The notes under the pieces were generated by a model. That model did no database searches and was not told where the DNA came from. It saw nothing but the letters and a program-made list of their open reading frames with translations. The translations under genes were made by a program, and so were the position numbers. DNA of 34,287 nt, from assembly GCF_001982615.1 (NCBI RefSeq), contig NZ_MLCO01000221.1:1-34287 (forward strand), given 5' to 3'. Position 1 is the stretch's first letter. Each line of letters opens with the position of its first letter. Positions 22,907 to 30,835 of the stretch are shown here, piece after piece. The stretch is from Teichococcus deserti. Lineage in GTDB: Bacteria > Pseudomonadota > Alphaproteobacteria > Acetobacterales > Acetobacteraceae.

Positions 22907-23706
22907 GCCTCGGCCATCTGCGCCTCGACCTGAACGGCGGGGACCTGCCGCCGGTCGCCCCCGAATCGGCCGCCATCGGCCGGTCCCTGCGCATCTACTA
23001 TGCCCCCGGCCGAGGGGCGGAGCTGGACCGTTTCCTGTCGCGCTTCCTGGGACAGGGAGAACTCGGCTTCGACATCGGCGCCCATGTCGGCGACCGCACG
23101 GCGAGCTTCCGGCGCCTCGGCGCCCGGGCCGTCGCGGTGGAGCCGCAGCCGCGGCTGCAGCGGCTGCTGCGCCTGCTCTTCGGCCGCGATGACGGCGTCG
23201 CGCTGGACCAGTCGCTGGTCGGCAGCCAGCGCGGCCGCGCCACCCTGCACCTGAACCGCGCGAACCCGACGGTGGCCACGGCCTCGGCCGCCTTCATGCA
23301 GGCGGCCGCCGGCGCCGAGGCCTGGCGCGACCAGGTCTGGGACGCCGCCATCGAGCTGCCGGTGACCACGCTGGACGCGCTGATCGACGCCCATGGCACG
23401 CCGCATTTCGCCAAGCTCGACGTCGAGGGCTTCGAGGCCGCGGCGCTGGCCGGCCTGTCGCGCCCGCTGCGCAGCCTGTCCTTCGAATTCACCACCCTGC
23501 AGCGCCGCACGGCGCTGGACGCGCTGCGGGCGCTGGAGGCGCTCGGCGCCGACTACAGCTTCAATGCCTGCATCGGCGAGGACATGCGCTTCGCCCTCGA
23601 CGCGCCGGTGCATGCCGGGACGCTGGCCCGCTGGCTCGAGGCGCTGCCCGAGGCGGCCAATTCCGGCGATGTCTATGCCAGCCTGGAGGCCGCCCGGGTC
23701 ACCTGA
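22903..23706 (+). CDS. FkbM family SAM-dependent methyltransferase
   Basis: A 267-residue methyltransferase. The SAM-binding loop is in ELGFDIGAHVGDRTASFRRLGARAVAVEPQPRLQRLL. The FkbM signature FAKLDVEGFEAAALAGL follows, then LSFEFTTLQRRTALDALRALEALGADYSF. FkbM-type enzymes methylate hydroxyl groups of sugars or polyketides. Here the WecA-like polysaccharide-initiating enzyme lies 40 bp downstream, which favours glycan O-methylation (inference). The start overlaps the VOC gene stop. Confidence 0.9.
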   Translation: MSLGHLRLDLNGGDLPPVAPESAAIGRSLRIYYAPGRGAELDRFLSRFLGQGELGFDIGAHVGDRTASFRRLGARAVAVEPQPRLQRLLRLLFGRDDGVALDQSLVGSQRGRATLHLNRANPTVATASAAFMQAAAGAEAWRDQVWDAAIELPVTTLDALIDAHGTPHFAKLDVEGFEAAALAGLSRPLRSLSFEFTTLQRRTALDALRALEALGADYSFNACIGEDMRFALDAPVHAGTLARWLEALPEAANSGDVYASLEAARVT

Positions 23707-23746
23707 CCCGGCGCGCCCCCCTTCCGACCCGATGGGCCCGACCTGA

Positions 23747-24805
23747 ATGACCCTGCTCGCCTTCCTCGAGCACTTCGCCTTCGCCGGCGGCCTGGCGCTG
23801 CTCTCGGCGCTGCTGGTGCGGCTGATGATCGCCTATCCGGTGCTGGACCATCCCGACCACCGCAAGGCGCATAGCCGGCCGACGCCGAAAGGCGGCGGCG
23901 TCGGCATCGTCTGCGCCTTCATCGTCGGCATGGTCGTGCTCTACCAGGTGGCGCAATTCGCCCGCATGGCCGAGCACCGCTTCATCGGCGTCATCCTGGC
24001 CGCCGTCGCCATCGGCGTGGTCGCCTTCCTCGACGACCTGCGCGACTTCCGCTTCGTGGTGAAGCTGGGGGCGCAGGCGCTGGCCGCGCTCGTCGCCATC
24101 GGCAGCGGGCTGGTGGTCGACCGGCTGGCGCTGCCCTGGCTCGGCGTGGTGGGGCTGGGCGTGATCGGCAGCCTGCTGACCCTGTTCTGGATCGTCGCCT
24201 GCACCAATGCGGTGAACTTCATGGACGGGCTGGACGGGCTGGTCGGCGGCACCCTGCTGATCGTCTGCGCCGGCCTTGGCGCCATCGCCTGGCAGGAGGG
24301 CGGCTGGTTCATCTATGCCGCCTGCCTGATCCTGGGCGCCGGCATCGCTGGCTTCCTGCCCTTCAACCTGAACCCGGCCCGCATCTTCATGGGCGATGTC
24401 GGCAGCCAGTTCCTGGGCTTCATGCTGGCGGTGCTGGGCGTGGCCGCCGCCCGGCTGGACGCGGCGCAGCTCTCCTTCCTGCTGGTGCCGCTGCTGCTCT
24501 TCGCGCTGCTCTTCGACACCGGCTTCACCCTGCTGCGCCGCGCCGCCATGGGCGAGCGGGTCAGCGCGCCCCACCGCACCCACCTCTACCAGATGGCGCA
24601 GCGCAGCGGCCTTTCCGCCCGCCGGGTCGCCGCCATCCACTGGGGTTTTTCCCTGTTTCACGTGGCGCTGGCCTTCGCCTTCCTGCGCCTCGAGCCGGCG
24701 CTGAAGCCGCTGGTCATCCTGCCGCCGCTCGGCGTGCAGCTGCTGTGGCTGGCCTATGTGCTGCGGCGGACCCGCAGCGCGGGGCTCAGCTGGAAGGCGG
24801 CGTGA
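23747..24805 (+). CDS. WecA/MraY-like polyprenyl-phosphate glycosyl-1-phosphate transferase
   Basis: Polytopic membrane enzyme (352 residues, about 10-11 spans) that links a sugar-1-phosphate, usually GlcNAc, to undecaprenyl phosphate as the first step of a surface glycan. Diagnostic motifs are DHPDHRKAHSRPTPKGGGVGI, the acidic FLDDLRDFRF, NAVNFMDGLDGLVGG, NPARIFMGDVGSQFLGF and the cytosolic HRTHLYQ. These fit the WecA/TagO/WbpL group better than MraY, which would be expected in the mur/dcw cluster. Its 3' end overlaps the convergent lipoprotein gene by 20 bp. No other glycan genes are in the window apart from the FkbM methyltransferase. Confidence 0.92.
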   Translation: MTLLAFLEHFAFAGGLALLSALLVRLMIAYPVLDHPDHRKAHSRPTPKGGGVGIVCAFIVGMVVLYQVAQFARMAEHRFIGVILAAVAIGVVAFLDDLRDFRFVVKLGAQALAALVAIGSGLVVDRLALPWLGVVGLGVIGSLLTLFWIVACTNAVNFMDGLDGLVGGTLLIVCAGLGAIAWQEGGWFIYAACLILGAGIAGFLPFNLNPARIFMGDVGSQFLGFMLAVLGVAAARLDAAQLSFLLVPLLLFALLFDTGFTLLRRAAMGERVSAPHRTHLYQMAQRSGLSARRVAAIHWGFSLFHVALAFAFLRLEPALKPLVILPPLGVQLLWLAYVLRRTRSAGLSWKAA

Positions 24806-25379
24806 CCACCTCCAGCTGCAGCATGGCGCCGTCGCCCACCCATTGCTCCGACCGCCAGATCCCGCCCGAGGCCGGATCCGCCCAGTAGCGGTTGGTGAAG
24901 CGGGCGCCGGGCCCGTGGCAGCGCTCGGTCACCAGCAGGGCCACGCCCTCCGGCGCCGCCTGCAGCCGGCAGTTCAGCACCAGGCCGAAGCGCATCGCCT
25001 GCGGGTCGCGATCCTGCTCCATCAGGTCGACCAGCCGCCGCAGCACCGCCGGCCGCCGGGCCAGCGCGACGGGGTCCTCCAGCGGGTCGGGGCCCTCCAG
25101 CCGCGTGCCCGCCAGCCAGTCGGGCAGGCCGGCGGTCGCCATGACCCGGGCGCCATCCGTCTGCACCACCACGCCCCCCTGGCTGCGCCACAGCCGCGTC
25201 TCGCCATTCTGCTGCACTAGCAGCGCGGTCGCCTGGCCGCCGGACCAGCGCAATCGCAGCGCCGGAACGCCGTCGGTGTCGGCCGCCGTCACCTCGGGCA
25301 AGGGCTCGGTCACCGGGGCGCCACCACCGAAGACGCCGCAGCCGGTCAGCAGCAGGACCAACGCCAGGGTTGATTTCAT
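24786..25379 (-). CDS. YjbF/GfcB-like outer-membrane lipoprotein
   Basis: A 197-residue lipoprotein with signal MKSTLALVLLLTGCG and lipid-attachment Cys14. The body has LRLRWSGGQATALLVQQNGETRLWRSQGGVVVQTDGARVMATAGLPDWLAG and, near the end, YWADPASGGIWRSEQWVG, which resemble the YjbF/GfcB family tied to exopolysaccharide or group 4 capsule export. The match is from memory and partial. Overlap with the WecA-like gene tail, on the opposite strand, is compatible with a shared role in surface polysaccharide. Its promoter must lie in the 78 bp that also hold repeat copy 3. Confidence 0.75.
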   Translation of the reverse strand: MKSTLALVLLLTGCGVFGGGAPVTEPLPEVTAADTDGVPALRLRWSGGQATALLVQQNGETRLWRSQGGVVVQTDGARVMATAGLPDWLAGTRLEGPDPLEDPVALARRPAVLRRLVDLMEQDRDPQAMRFGLVLNCRLQAAPEGVALLVTERCHGPGARFTNRYWADPASGGIWRSEQWVGDGAMLQLEVVTPPSS

Positions 25380-25406
25380 GAAGAGAAAGATAAACAGAGA
25401 AGAAAA

Positions 25407-25450
25407 GGCCAGGGGAAGGAATTCCCCTGGACCCCATCTTTTTTCTGTCC
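25407..25450 (-). repeat. Dispersed palindromic repeat, copy 3 (terminator-like)
   Basis: The arms CCAGGGGAA (25409-25417) and TTCCCCTGG (25422-25430) enclose GGAA; on the minus strand the loop is TTCC. Reading with the TRAP genes (minus strand), GGACAGAAAAAAGATGGGGT precedes the stem and CCTTTTC follows. On the plus strand the stem is followed by ACCCCATCTTTTTTCTGTCC. It starts 8 bp after the TRAP permease stop and ends about 28 bp before the lipoprotein start, so it should separate the two transcripts. Confidence 0.85.
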
Positions 25451-25457
25451 TTTGGCG

Positions 25458-27473
25458 CTACAGGGCGCGCGCCACCCCCGTCGCCCCGCCCCGCTGCAGC
25501 ACCAGCAGCGCGCCGGCCAGCCCGATGCCCAGCCAATGCGGCGCCGGCAGCATGCCGTCCAGCAGCGCCGGGAAGACCATCAGCAGCCCGGCCAGGATGA
25601 AGCCGGCGCGCTCGCCCAGCGACAGCGCCCGCCGCGCCTGGCCCTGACAGCCGGCAGCCAAGGCCGCAAGGCCCCCGGCGGCCAGCAGGATCTGCCAGGC
25701 CACGTCCAGCCAGGTCATCTGCGGCGTCAGCGACAGCAGCAGCCCCACCCCCTCCGGATCGGTGACGAAAACGAAGGGCAGCACGAAGGCCGGCAGCGTG
25801 TATTTCCAGGCCTGCAGCGTGGTGCGGTACGGCCCGGCCCCGGTGATCGCCGCCGCCGCGAAGGGCGACAGCGCGGTGGGCGGAGAGACCTCGGACAGCA
25901 CGGCGTAGTAGAAGACGAACATATGCGCGGCGTAGTCCGGCACGCCGAGCTTCATCAGGGCCGGCGCCGCCACCACCGCCGAGATGATGTAGCTGGCGGT
26001 CACCGGCACGGCCAGGCCGACCACCCAGACGATCAGCGCGGTGTAGAGCGCGGTCACCACCAGCGACCCGCCCGCCGCCTGGATGGCGATCTCGGAGAAT
26101 TTCAGCCCCAGCCCGGTCAGGGTGATGCAGCCGACGATGATGCCGGCGCAGGCGCAGGTGGCGGCGATGCCCACCGCCTGGATGGCGCCGGAGGCCAGGC
26201 TGTCGATCAGGCGCTTCGGCGTCATCGCCGTCTCGCGCCGGATCCAGGACAGCGCCACGGCGACCAGCATGGCATAGAGCACCGCCATGGTCGCGCTGTA
26301 GCCCAGCGCCATGAAGATCACGATGGCGACCAGCGAGGAGAAGTGGAAGCCGTAGCGCCGCACCAGCTGGCGCCAGGGGGTGACGACCATGGCCTCGCCG
26401 GGGGGGACGTCGCCCAGCCGCCGCTGGTCCAGTTCCACCATGAACAGCAGCGAGGCGTAGTAAAGAATGGTCGGCACCACCGCCATGCGCAGCACGTCCA
26501 GGTAGCCGAGCTTCAGGTATTCGGCGATCAGGAAGGCCGCAGCCCCCAGCACGGGGGGCGAGATGATGGCGCCGAGCCCGCCGGCGGCCAGCAGCCCGCC
26601 GGCATCGTCGGCGCGGTAGCCGACGCGCTTCATCAGCGGCCAGGCGACGGTGCCGAGCGTCACCGTGGTGGCCACACCCGACCCCGAGGGACCGCCGAGC
26701 AGGAAGGAGGACAGCACCACCGTCCGCCCGGCGGAGGACGGCTTGCCCCCCGTCAGCGAGAAGGAGAAGTCGACGAAGAATTTTCCGGCCCCCGTCGACT
26801 GCAGGATCGCCCCGTAGAGCGTGAACAGGATGATCAGCGTGGCGGACACGTCGACGGCCGTCCCGAAGATGCCGTCGAGCGTGATGGTCAAATGCGGGAT
26901 CAGCCGGGCGGCGTCATAGCCGCGATGCGCCCAGGGGGCAGGAAGAAGATTGCCGTAGAAGCTGTAGAGCATGAAGGCGATCGCCACCGCCGGCATGATC
27001 CAGCCGGTGGTGCGGCGCGTCGCCTCCAGGACGAGCGCCACCAGCAGCCAGCCGACGACGATGTCCATGGGTTCGGGAAAGACATAGCGGTCCAGCAGGT
27101 CGTCGCCGCCGGCGATCAGGTACCAGGTGCAATAGAGCCCCAGAGCCAGCAGCGCCGCATCCCAGGCCATGAAGCGGTTGCGGAAGCGCCGCGCCACCGG
27201 GAACAGGAAGAAGCCCAGGGCCAGGGCGAAGCCGACATGGACGAAGCGCAGCGTCGTCGTCGGCACGATGTCCCAGGCGGCCCAGAGGTGGAACAGGCTC
27301 ATCGCCACGGCGACGGCGGTGGCGGCATGGCCGATCCAGCCGGTGAAGCGGTTCTGGATGCCTTCCTCTTCCTCGATCAGCCGCTCGACCCGGGCCGCGG
27401 TGTCGACGTCGAGCGCATCGGCGTCGATCTCCGGCGGCAGGTTGCGGACGGGCGGCGGCGGCGCGCCGCTCAT
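25458..27473 (-). CDS. TRAP transporter fused permease, TAXI type (DctQ-DctM fusion)
   Basis: A 671-residue inner-membrane protein in which the small (DctQ-like) and large (DctM-like) TRAP subunits are fused. A cytosolic acidic leader (about 45 residues) is followed by a first group of spans and then the DctM half with SSFLLGGPSGSGVATTVTLGTVAWPLMKRVGY, GGLGAIISPPVLGAAAFLIAEYL and FYYAVLSEVSPPTALSPFAAAAITG. It imports organic solutes with a sodium or proton gradient; TAXI systems often take dicarboxylates or glutamate-like compounds, but the substrate here is open. ATG 27473 overlaps the binding-protein stop (ATGA). A palindromic repeat follows its stop. Confidence 0.94.
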   Translation of the reverse strand: MSGAPPPPVRNLPPEIDADALDVDTAARVERLIEEEEGIQNRFTGWIGHAATAVAVAMSLFHLWAAWDIVPTTTLRFVHVGFALALGFFLFPVARRFRNRFMAWDAALLALGLYCTWYLIAGGDDLLDRYVFPEPMDIVVGWLLVALVLEATRRTTGWIMPAVAIAFMLYSFYGNLLPAPWAHRGYDAARLIPHLTITLDGIFGTAVDVSATLIILFTLYGAILQSTGAGKFFVDFSFSLTGGKPSSAGRTVVLSSFLLGGPSGSGVATTVTLGTVAWPLMKRVGYRADDAGGLLAAGGLGAIISPPVLGAAAFLIAEYLKLGYLDVLRMAVVPTILYYASLLFMVELDQRRLGDVPPGEAMVVTPWRQLVRRYGFHFSSLVAIVIFMALGYSATMAVLYAMLVAVALSWIRRETAMTPKRLIDSLASGAIQAVGIAATCACAGIIVGCITLTGLGLKFSEIAIQAAGGSLVVTALYTALIVWVVGLAVPVTASYIISAVVAAPALMKLGVPDYAAHMFVFYYAVLSEVSPPTALSPFAAAAITGAGPYRTTLQAWKYTLPAFVLPFVFVTDPEGVGLLLSLTPQMTWLDVAWQILLAAGGLAALAAGCQGQARRALSLGERAGFILAGLLMVFPALLDGMLPAPHWLGIGLAGALLVLQRGGATGVARAL

Positions 27474-28453
27474 GCCAGCTTCGCGCCCTGGGCGGTCCAG
27501 AAGGCCTCGGCCGCCTTGTGCCAGGGCACGCCGGCGGCGGCGGTCTTCTGCGCGGCCAGGGTGAAGTTGCGGCCCTCGGCATGGACGCGGCCGAGCTCCT
27601 CCCGCCCTTCCCAGGCGGTCTTCAGCAGGGCGGTGACCTCGGCCTCCGGCATGTCTTCCCGGACGGCCAGGATGTTGGCCACCGACATCTGCCGGTTGTC
27701 GGCCTTCTGCCCGGGATAGGTGCCGGCCGGGATGATCTCGGGGAAATAGACCGGGCCGTACTTCTCGACGATCTTCGGGATGTAGCGGTCGTGGTCGACC
27801 ATCTGGATCTGCACCCCCGGCGAGGCGCCGAGATCGGTAATGGCGCTGGTCGGGATGCCGGAGACGAAGAAATAGGCGTCGAGCTTGCCGTCCTTCACCG
27901 CATTGGTGCTCTCGGCGGGCGACAGGCGCTCGCGGGCCCGGAAGTCCTTGTCGCGGTCGAGGCCGGCGGCCTCGATCAGGCGGAAGGCCATGACCTCGGT
28001 GGCGCTGCCGGGGGCGCCGGTGGAAACCCGCTTGCCCTTCATTCCCTCGATCGAGGTGATGCCGCTGGCCACCGTCGTCACCGCCTGCATGCGGTTGGTG
28101 TAGAGCACGGCGATGGCGCGCACCGGCACGGGCCGGCCCTTGAAGCGGTCGTTGCCGCGCACCGCGTCGACCGCGGCATCGACCTGGGTGAAGGCCAGCT
28201 CGGCGCGGCTGGCGCCCAGCAGCTGCAGATTGGCGACCGAGCCGCCGGTGACCTCCACGGTGGCGGAGAGCCCTGGGATGCTGCGCGACAGCAGGTTCGC
28301 GAGCCCTCCTCCCAGCGGGTAGTAGACGCCGCCCGTGGTGCCGGTGGCGATGGACATCTGCCGCGCCTGGGCCCGCGCCCCGCGGGCGATGATCGCGGGC
28401 GCGCCCAGCGCCGCCAGGCCAGCCAATACGCCGCGTCGGTCGAGCCTCGGCAT
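27470..28453 (-). CDS. TAXI family TRAP transporter solute-binding protein
   Basis: Periplasmic binding protein, 327 residues. The signal peptide MPRLDRRGVLAGLAALGAPAIIARGARAQ has a twin-arginine-like DRRGVLAG core. The mature protein shows the TAXI family start MSIATGTTGGVYYPLGGGLANLLSR, VTGGSVANLQLLGASRAELAFTQVD and KGKRVSTGAPGSATEVMAFRLIEAAGL. A strong SD (GGGGAGG) precedes the ATG. It is the first gene of a two-gene operon with the fused permease, and is divergent from the CBS-BON gene; the FNR-type box lies about 107 bp upstream of this start. Confidence 0.95.
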   Translation of the reverse strand: MPRLDRRGVLAGLAALGAPAIIARGARAQARQMSIATGTTGGVYYPLGGGLANLLSRSIPGLSATVEVTGGSVANLQLLGASRAELAFTQVDAAVDAVRGNDRFKGRPVPVRAIAVLYTNRMQAVTTVASGITSIEGMKGKRVSTGAPGSATEVMAFRLIEAAGLDRDKDFRARERLSPAESTNAVKDGKLDAYFFVSGIPTSAITDLGASPGVQIQMVDHDRYIPKIVEKYGPVYFPEIIPAGTYPGQKADNRQMSVANILAVREDMPEAEVTALLKTAWEGREELGRVHAEGRNFTLAAQKTAAAGVPWHKAAEAFWTAQGAKLA

Positions 28454-28553
28454 GCGGATACCTCCCCGATTTTTGTTTTCTATGCGGAAAGTCTAAACCG
28501 CCCGGCGCTGCCGATGAAAGGGGCGCGACACCATCTGAAAGGCGCCGGCCGGA

Positions 28554-28567
28554 TTGATCCGGATCAA
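28554..28567. promoter_or_regulatory. FNR/FixK-type operator (TTGAT-N4-ATCAA)
   Basis: TTGATCCGGATCAA is a perfect 14-bp palindrome and an exact match to the FNR/ANR/FixK consensus TTGAT-N4-ATCAA. Its centre lies 61 bp before the ATG of the CBS-BON gene. If FNR acts at -41.5 (class II), transcription would start near 28602, inside a second small palindrome ATGCCGGCAT (28594-28603). A GAGAGGAG SD follows. It could also act on the divergent TAXI operon. No FNR-type regulator gene is in the window. Confidence 0.7.
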
Positions 28568-28621
28568 GGCGCCGCCGCCGGGAACGGCGCAGCATGCCGG
28601 CATTGGAGAGGAGCCAGGGAC

Positions 28622-29314
28622 ATGCGTCCGCTCACCGCCCGCGAATTGATGACCGCCGATGTCGTCACCGTGCCGCCGGAAACCCCGGTCATGGCCATCG
28701 CCCAGCTGCTGGCCGATCGCGGCATTTCCGCCGTGCCGGTGCTGGGCGCCGACGGCAGGCTGCGCGGCATCGTCACCGAGGCCGACCTGATCCGCCGCCT
28801 GGCCGGCAGCCATGGCGGCTTCGGCATCCTGCGCCAGCTGTTCACCGACATGGACCAGCTGGCCAACCGGTATGCCGCCACCCATGGCGCGACGGCGGCC
28901 GAGATCATGACGGTCGACCTGGTCACCGTCAGCCCCGAGGACCATGCCGGCACCATCGCCGAGCTGCTCGAGGAGAAGAAGATCCGCCGTGTCGTGGTGG
29001 TGGAGGAGGGCCGTCTCTGCGGCGTGGTCAGCCGCGCCGACCTGCTGCGCGCGCTCGTCGCGCCGCCGCTGGAGCGGGGCGAGTATTCCGACGACCGCCT
29101 CCGCCGCGCCGTGCAGGCCGCGATCAAGCGCGAGCCCTGGGCCGAGACCTTCTTCACCCTGATCGAGGTGAAGGACGGCGTGGTCGAGCTGCATGGCTTC
29201 CGCCGCAGCGCCGCCGTGCAGCGCGGGCTGAAGGTGCTGGTCGCCGAGGTCCCGGGGGTCAAGGGCGTGGTCGACAAGACCCAGCCCATGCCGAGCTACC
29301 TTTTCGCCGCCTGA
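28622..29314 (+). CDS. CBS domain pair plus BON domain protein
   Basis: A 230-residue soluble protein. Two CBS domains span about residues 1-60 (LTARELMTADVVTVPPETPVMAIAQLLADRGISAVPVLGADGRLRGIVTEADLI) and 90-147 (AEIMTVDLVTVSPEDHAGTIAELLEEKKIRRVVVVEEGRLCGVVSRADLLRAL). A BON domain follows (DDRLRRAVQAAIKREPWAETFFTLIEVKDGVVELHGFRRSAAVQRGLKVLVAEVPGVKGVVDK). CBS pairs bind adenosyl nucleotides; BON domains bind lipid or other surfaces. Such proteins are linked to stress or low-oxygen responses, which suits the FNR-type box upstream. It is monocistronic and closed by a strong intrinsic terminator. Confidence 0.93.
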   Translation: MRPLTARELMTADVVTVPPETPVMAIAQLLADRGISAVPVLGADGRLRGIVTEADLIRRLAGSHGGFGILRQLFTDMDQLANRYAATHGATAAEIMTVDLVTVSPEDHAGTIAELLEEKKIRRVVVVEEGRLCGVVSRADLLRALVAPPLERGEYSDDRLRRAVQAAIKREPWAETFFTLIEVKDGVVELHGFRRSAAVQRGLKVLVAEVPGVKGVVDKTQPMPSYLFAA

Positions 29315-29342
29315 GGCCGCGGGGTCCCAGAGGCGGAAAGGT

Positions 29343-29376
29343 GCCGGGAGGATGGGGGCGTCCTCCCGGCTTTTTT
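29343..29376 (+). terminator. Rho-independent terminator after the CBS-BON gene
   Basis: A 10-bp perfect stem GCCGGGAGGA/TCCTCCCGGC (29343-29352 and 29361-29370) with an 8-nt loop is followed by six T residues. It starts 28 bp after the CBS-BON stop. It also lies about 70 bp past the end of the convergent crotonase gene, but the minus-strand exit has only a weak T content. Confidence 0.92.
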
Positions 29377-29444
29377 GTCAGGCTGCTGCTGCCTGGAGGC
29401 GAGGCGGGACGCGGCAGGCCGGCGGGGTGCGGCTTCCGGGGGAG

Positions 29445-30224
29445 CTACTTGCCGGCGAAGACCGGCTTGCGCTTCTCCAGGAAGGCCCGCACGGCGTTGC
29501 GGAAGTCTTCCGTCCGCGTGTAGCCGCCGGCCGCCGCCAGGCGGTCCTCCGCGATCGGCATCGGGCCGCGCAGCTCGCGCAGCGCCTGCTTGTGGAAGCG
29601 GTTGGACAGCGGCGCGCCCTCGCAGATGCGCTGGGCCAGGGCCTCGGCCTCGGAAAAAATCTCCGGATCGGGGACCAGGCGGGTGAGGACGCCGCGGGAG
29701 AGGGCCTCGGCGCCGTCGAGGACGCGGCCTTCGATCAGGATCTCGCAGGCGACCGGATAGCCCACGACCTCGCGCAGCATGTCGAGCGCGACATAGGGGT
29801 ACCAGATGCCCAGCTTGCGGGCCGGGATGCCGAACTTCATGCCCTCGGCGCCGAGGCGGAAGTCGCAGGCCAGCGCCAGGCCCGCGCCGCCGCCCATGCA
29901 CCAGCCGGAAATGGCCGCGACCACCGGGTGGCGGCAGGCGCGGATGGCGGCGACCGCCCCTTCGAAGCCGCCGGTCAGGCGGGGGTCGCGGGGCGGGTGC
30001 CCGGTCGCCTCGAAGCCGCCGATATCGGCGCCGGCGCAGAAGGCCGCGTCGCCCGCGCCGCGCAGCAGGATGCAGCCGAGGGAGAGGTCTTCCGACAGGT
30101 CGCGGAAGGCTTCCTCCATGGCGTCCCACATGGGCTCGTCCAGGCAGTTGCGCTTGTCGGCGCGGTCGATGGTGACGGTGGCCACCCGGCCTTCGCGGGT
30201 GATGCGGATCTTGTCGTGCGGCAT
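29445..30224 (-). CDS. Enoyl-CoA hydratase/isomerase (crotonase) family protein without the two catalytic Glu
   Basis: A 259-residue crotonase-fold protein. The CoA/oxyanion segments GAGDAAFCAGADIGGFEA and GWCMGGGAGLALACDFRLGAEGMKFGIPARKLGIWYP are clear. In true enoyl-CoA hydratases the second reads GGGCELAxxCD and FGxPE; here both glutamates are replaced (GGGAG, IPARK). The enzyme therefore probably does not hydrate by the classical two-Glu route. Isomerase, hydrolase or another crotonase reaction are options. It is monocistronic, but close to hbd and etfBA, so acyl-CoA metabolism is likely. Confidence 0.9.
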   Translation of the reverse strand: MPHDKIRITREGRVATVTIDRADKRNCLDEPMWDAMEEAFRDLSEDLSLGCILLRGAGDAAFCAGADIGGFEATGHPPRDPRLTGGFEGAVAAIRACRHPVVAAISGWCMGGGAGLALACDFRLGAEGMKFGIPARKLGIWYPYVALDMLREVVGYPVACEILIEGRVLDGAEALSRGVLTRLVPDPEIFSEAEALAQRICEGAPLSNRFHKQALRELRGPMPIAEDRLAAAGGYTRTEDFRNAVRAFLEKRKPVFAGK

Positions 30225-30325
30225 GGGGGGCGACGGTGCGGGCGCGAAACGGGCATGTCAACGGGGTGGGGGAAACCCCTGCCGGCGCCGGCGGTTCTTT
30301 CCTCGAGACCGATGGGAGAAACAGG

Positions 30326-30835
30326 ATGGCCACCGACCGCAACGAGGACGAGATGCGCGTGAAGGTCCGCGAGATGATCGCGGAGATCGGCACCGCCATC
30401 TTCACCACGATCGACGAGGAAGGCCGGCTGCATGGCCGGCCGATGCGCACCCAGAAGCCGGACAAGGATGGCCGGACGCTGTGGTTCTTCACCCGCGCCG
30501 ACAGCCCGAAGATCGGCGAGCTGGCGCAGGACGACCGGGTGCTGCTCGGCTATGCCGACACCAGCAGCCAGGACTATGTCTCGATCTACGGCCATGCCCG
30601 GGTCGTGAAGGATGTCGAGCAGAAGAAGGCGCTGTGGACCGAGGGTTTGCGCACCTGGCTGCCCGAAGGTGCCGAGAGCCCCGAGGTGGCGCTGATCGCC
30701 GTCACCATCGAGGGTGCGGAATATTGGGATGGCGTGTCGTCGAGCCTGCGGTTCGCCTATGGCTATGCGCAGGCGATCGTGACGGGCAAGCCCGACCACA
30801 GTGGCGAGAACGCAAAGGTCTCGTTCCACCACTGA
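30326..30835 (+). CDS. Pyridoxamine 5'-phosphate oxidase-like protein (general stress protein 26 type)
   Basis: A 169-residue flavin-binding split-barrel protein. Its segments are KVREMIAEIGTAIFTTIDEEGRLHGRPMRTQKPDKDGRTLWFFTRADSPKIGELAQDDRVLLGYADTSSQDYVSIYGHARVVKDVEQKKALW and GAEYWDGVSSSLRF near the C-terminus. This matches the GSP26 group, which binds FMN or FAD and is linked to general stress rather than to pyridoxal synthesis. ATG 30326 was chosen (GGGAGAAACAGG upstream); an in-frame ATG at 30236 would add 30 non-conserved residues. It is convergent with hbd across repeat copy 4. Confidence 0.92.
   Translation: MATDRNEDEMRVKVREMIAEIGTAIFTTIDEEGRLHGRPMRTQKPDKDGRTLWFFTRADSPKIGELAQDDRVLLGYADTSSQDYVSIYGHARVVKDVEQKKALWTEGLRTWLPEGAESPEVALIAVTIEGAEYWDGVSSSLRFAYGYAQAIVTGKPDHSGENAKVSFHH

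Noticed and set aside
25452-27719. Very long plus-strand open frame opposite the TRAP permease
   Set aside because: It is the antisense shadow of a well-supported transporter gene; its translation is a His/Gln/Arg/Gly-rich text with no domain, as expected from reading GC-biased codons backwards.
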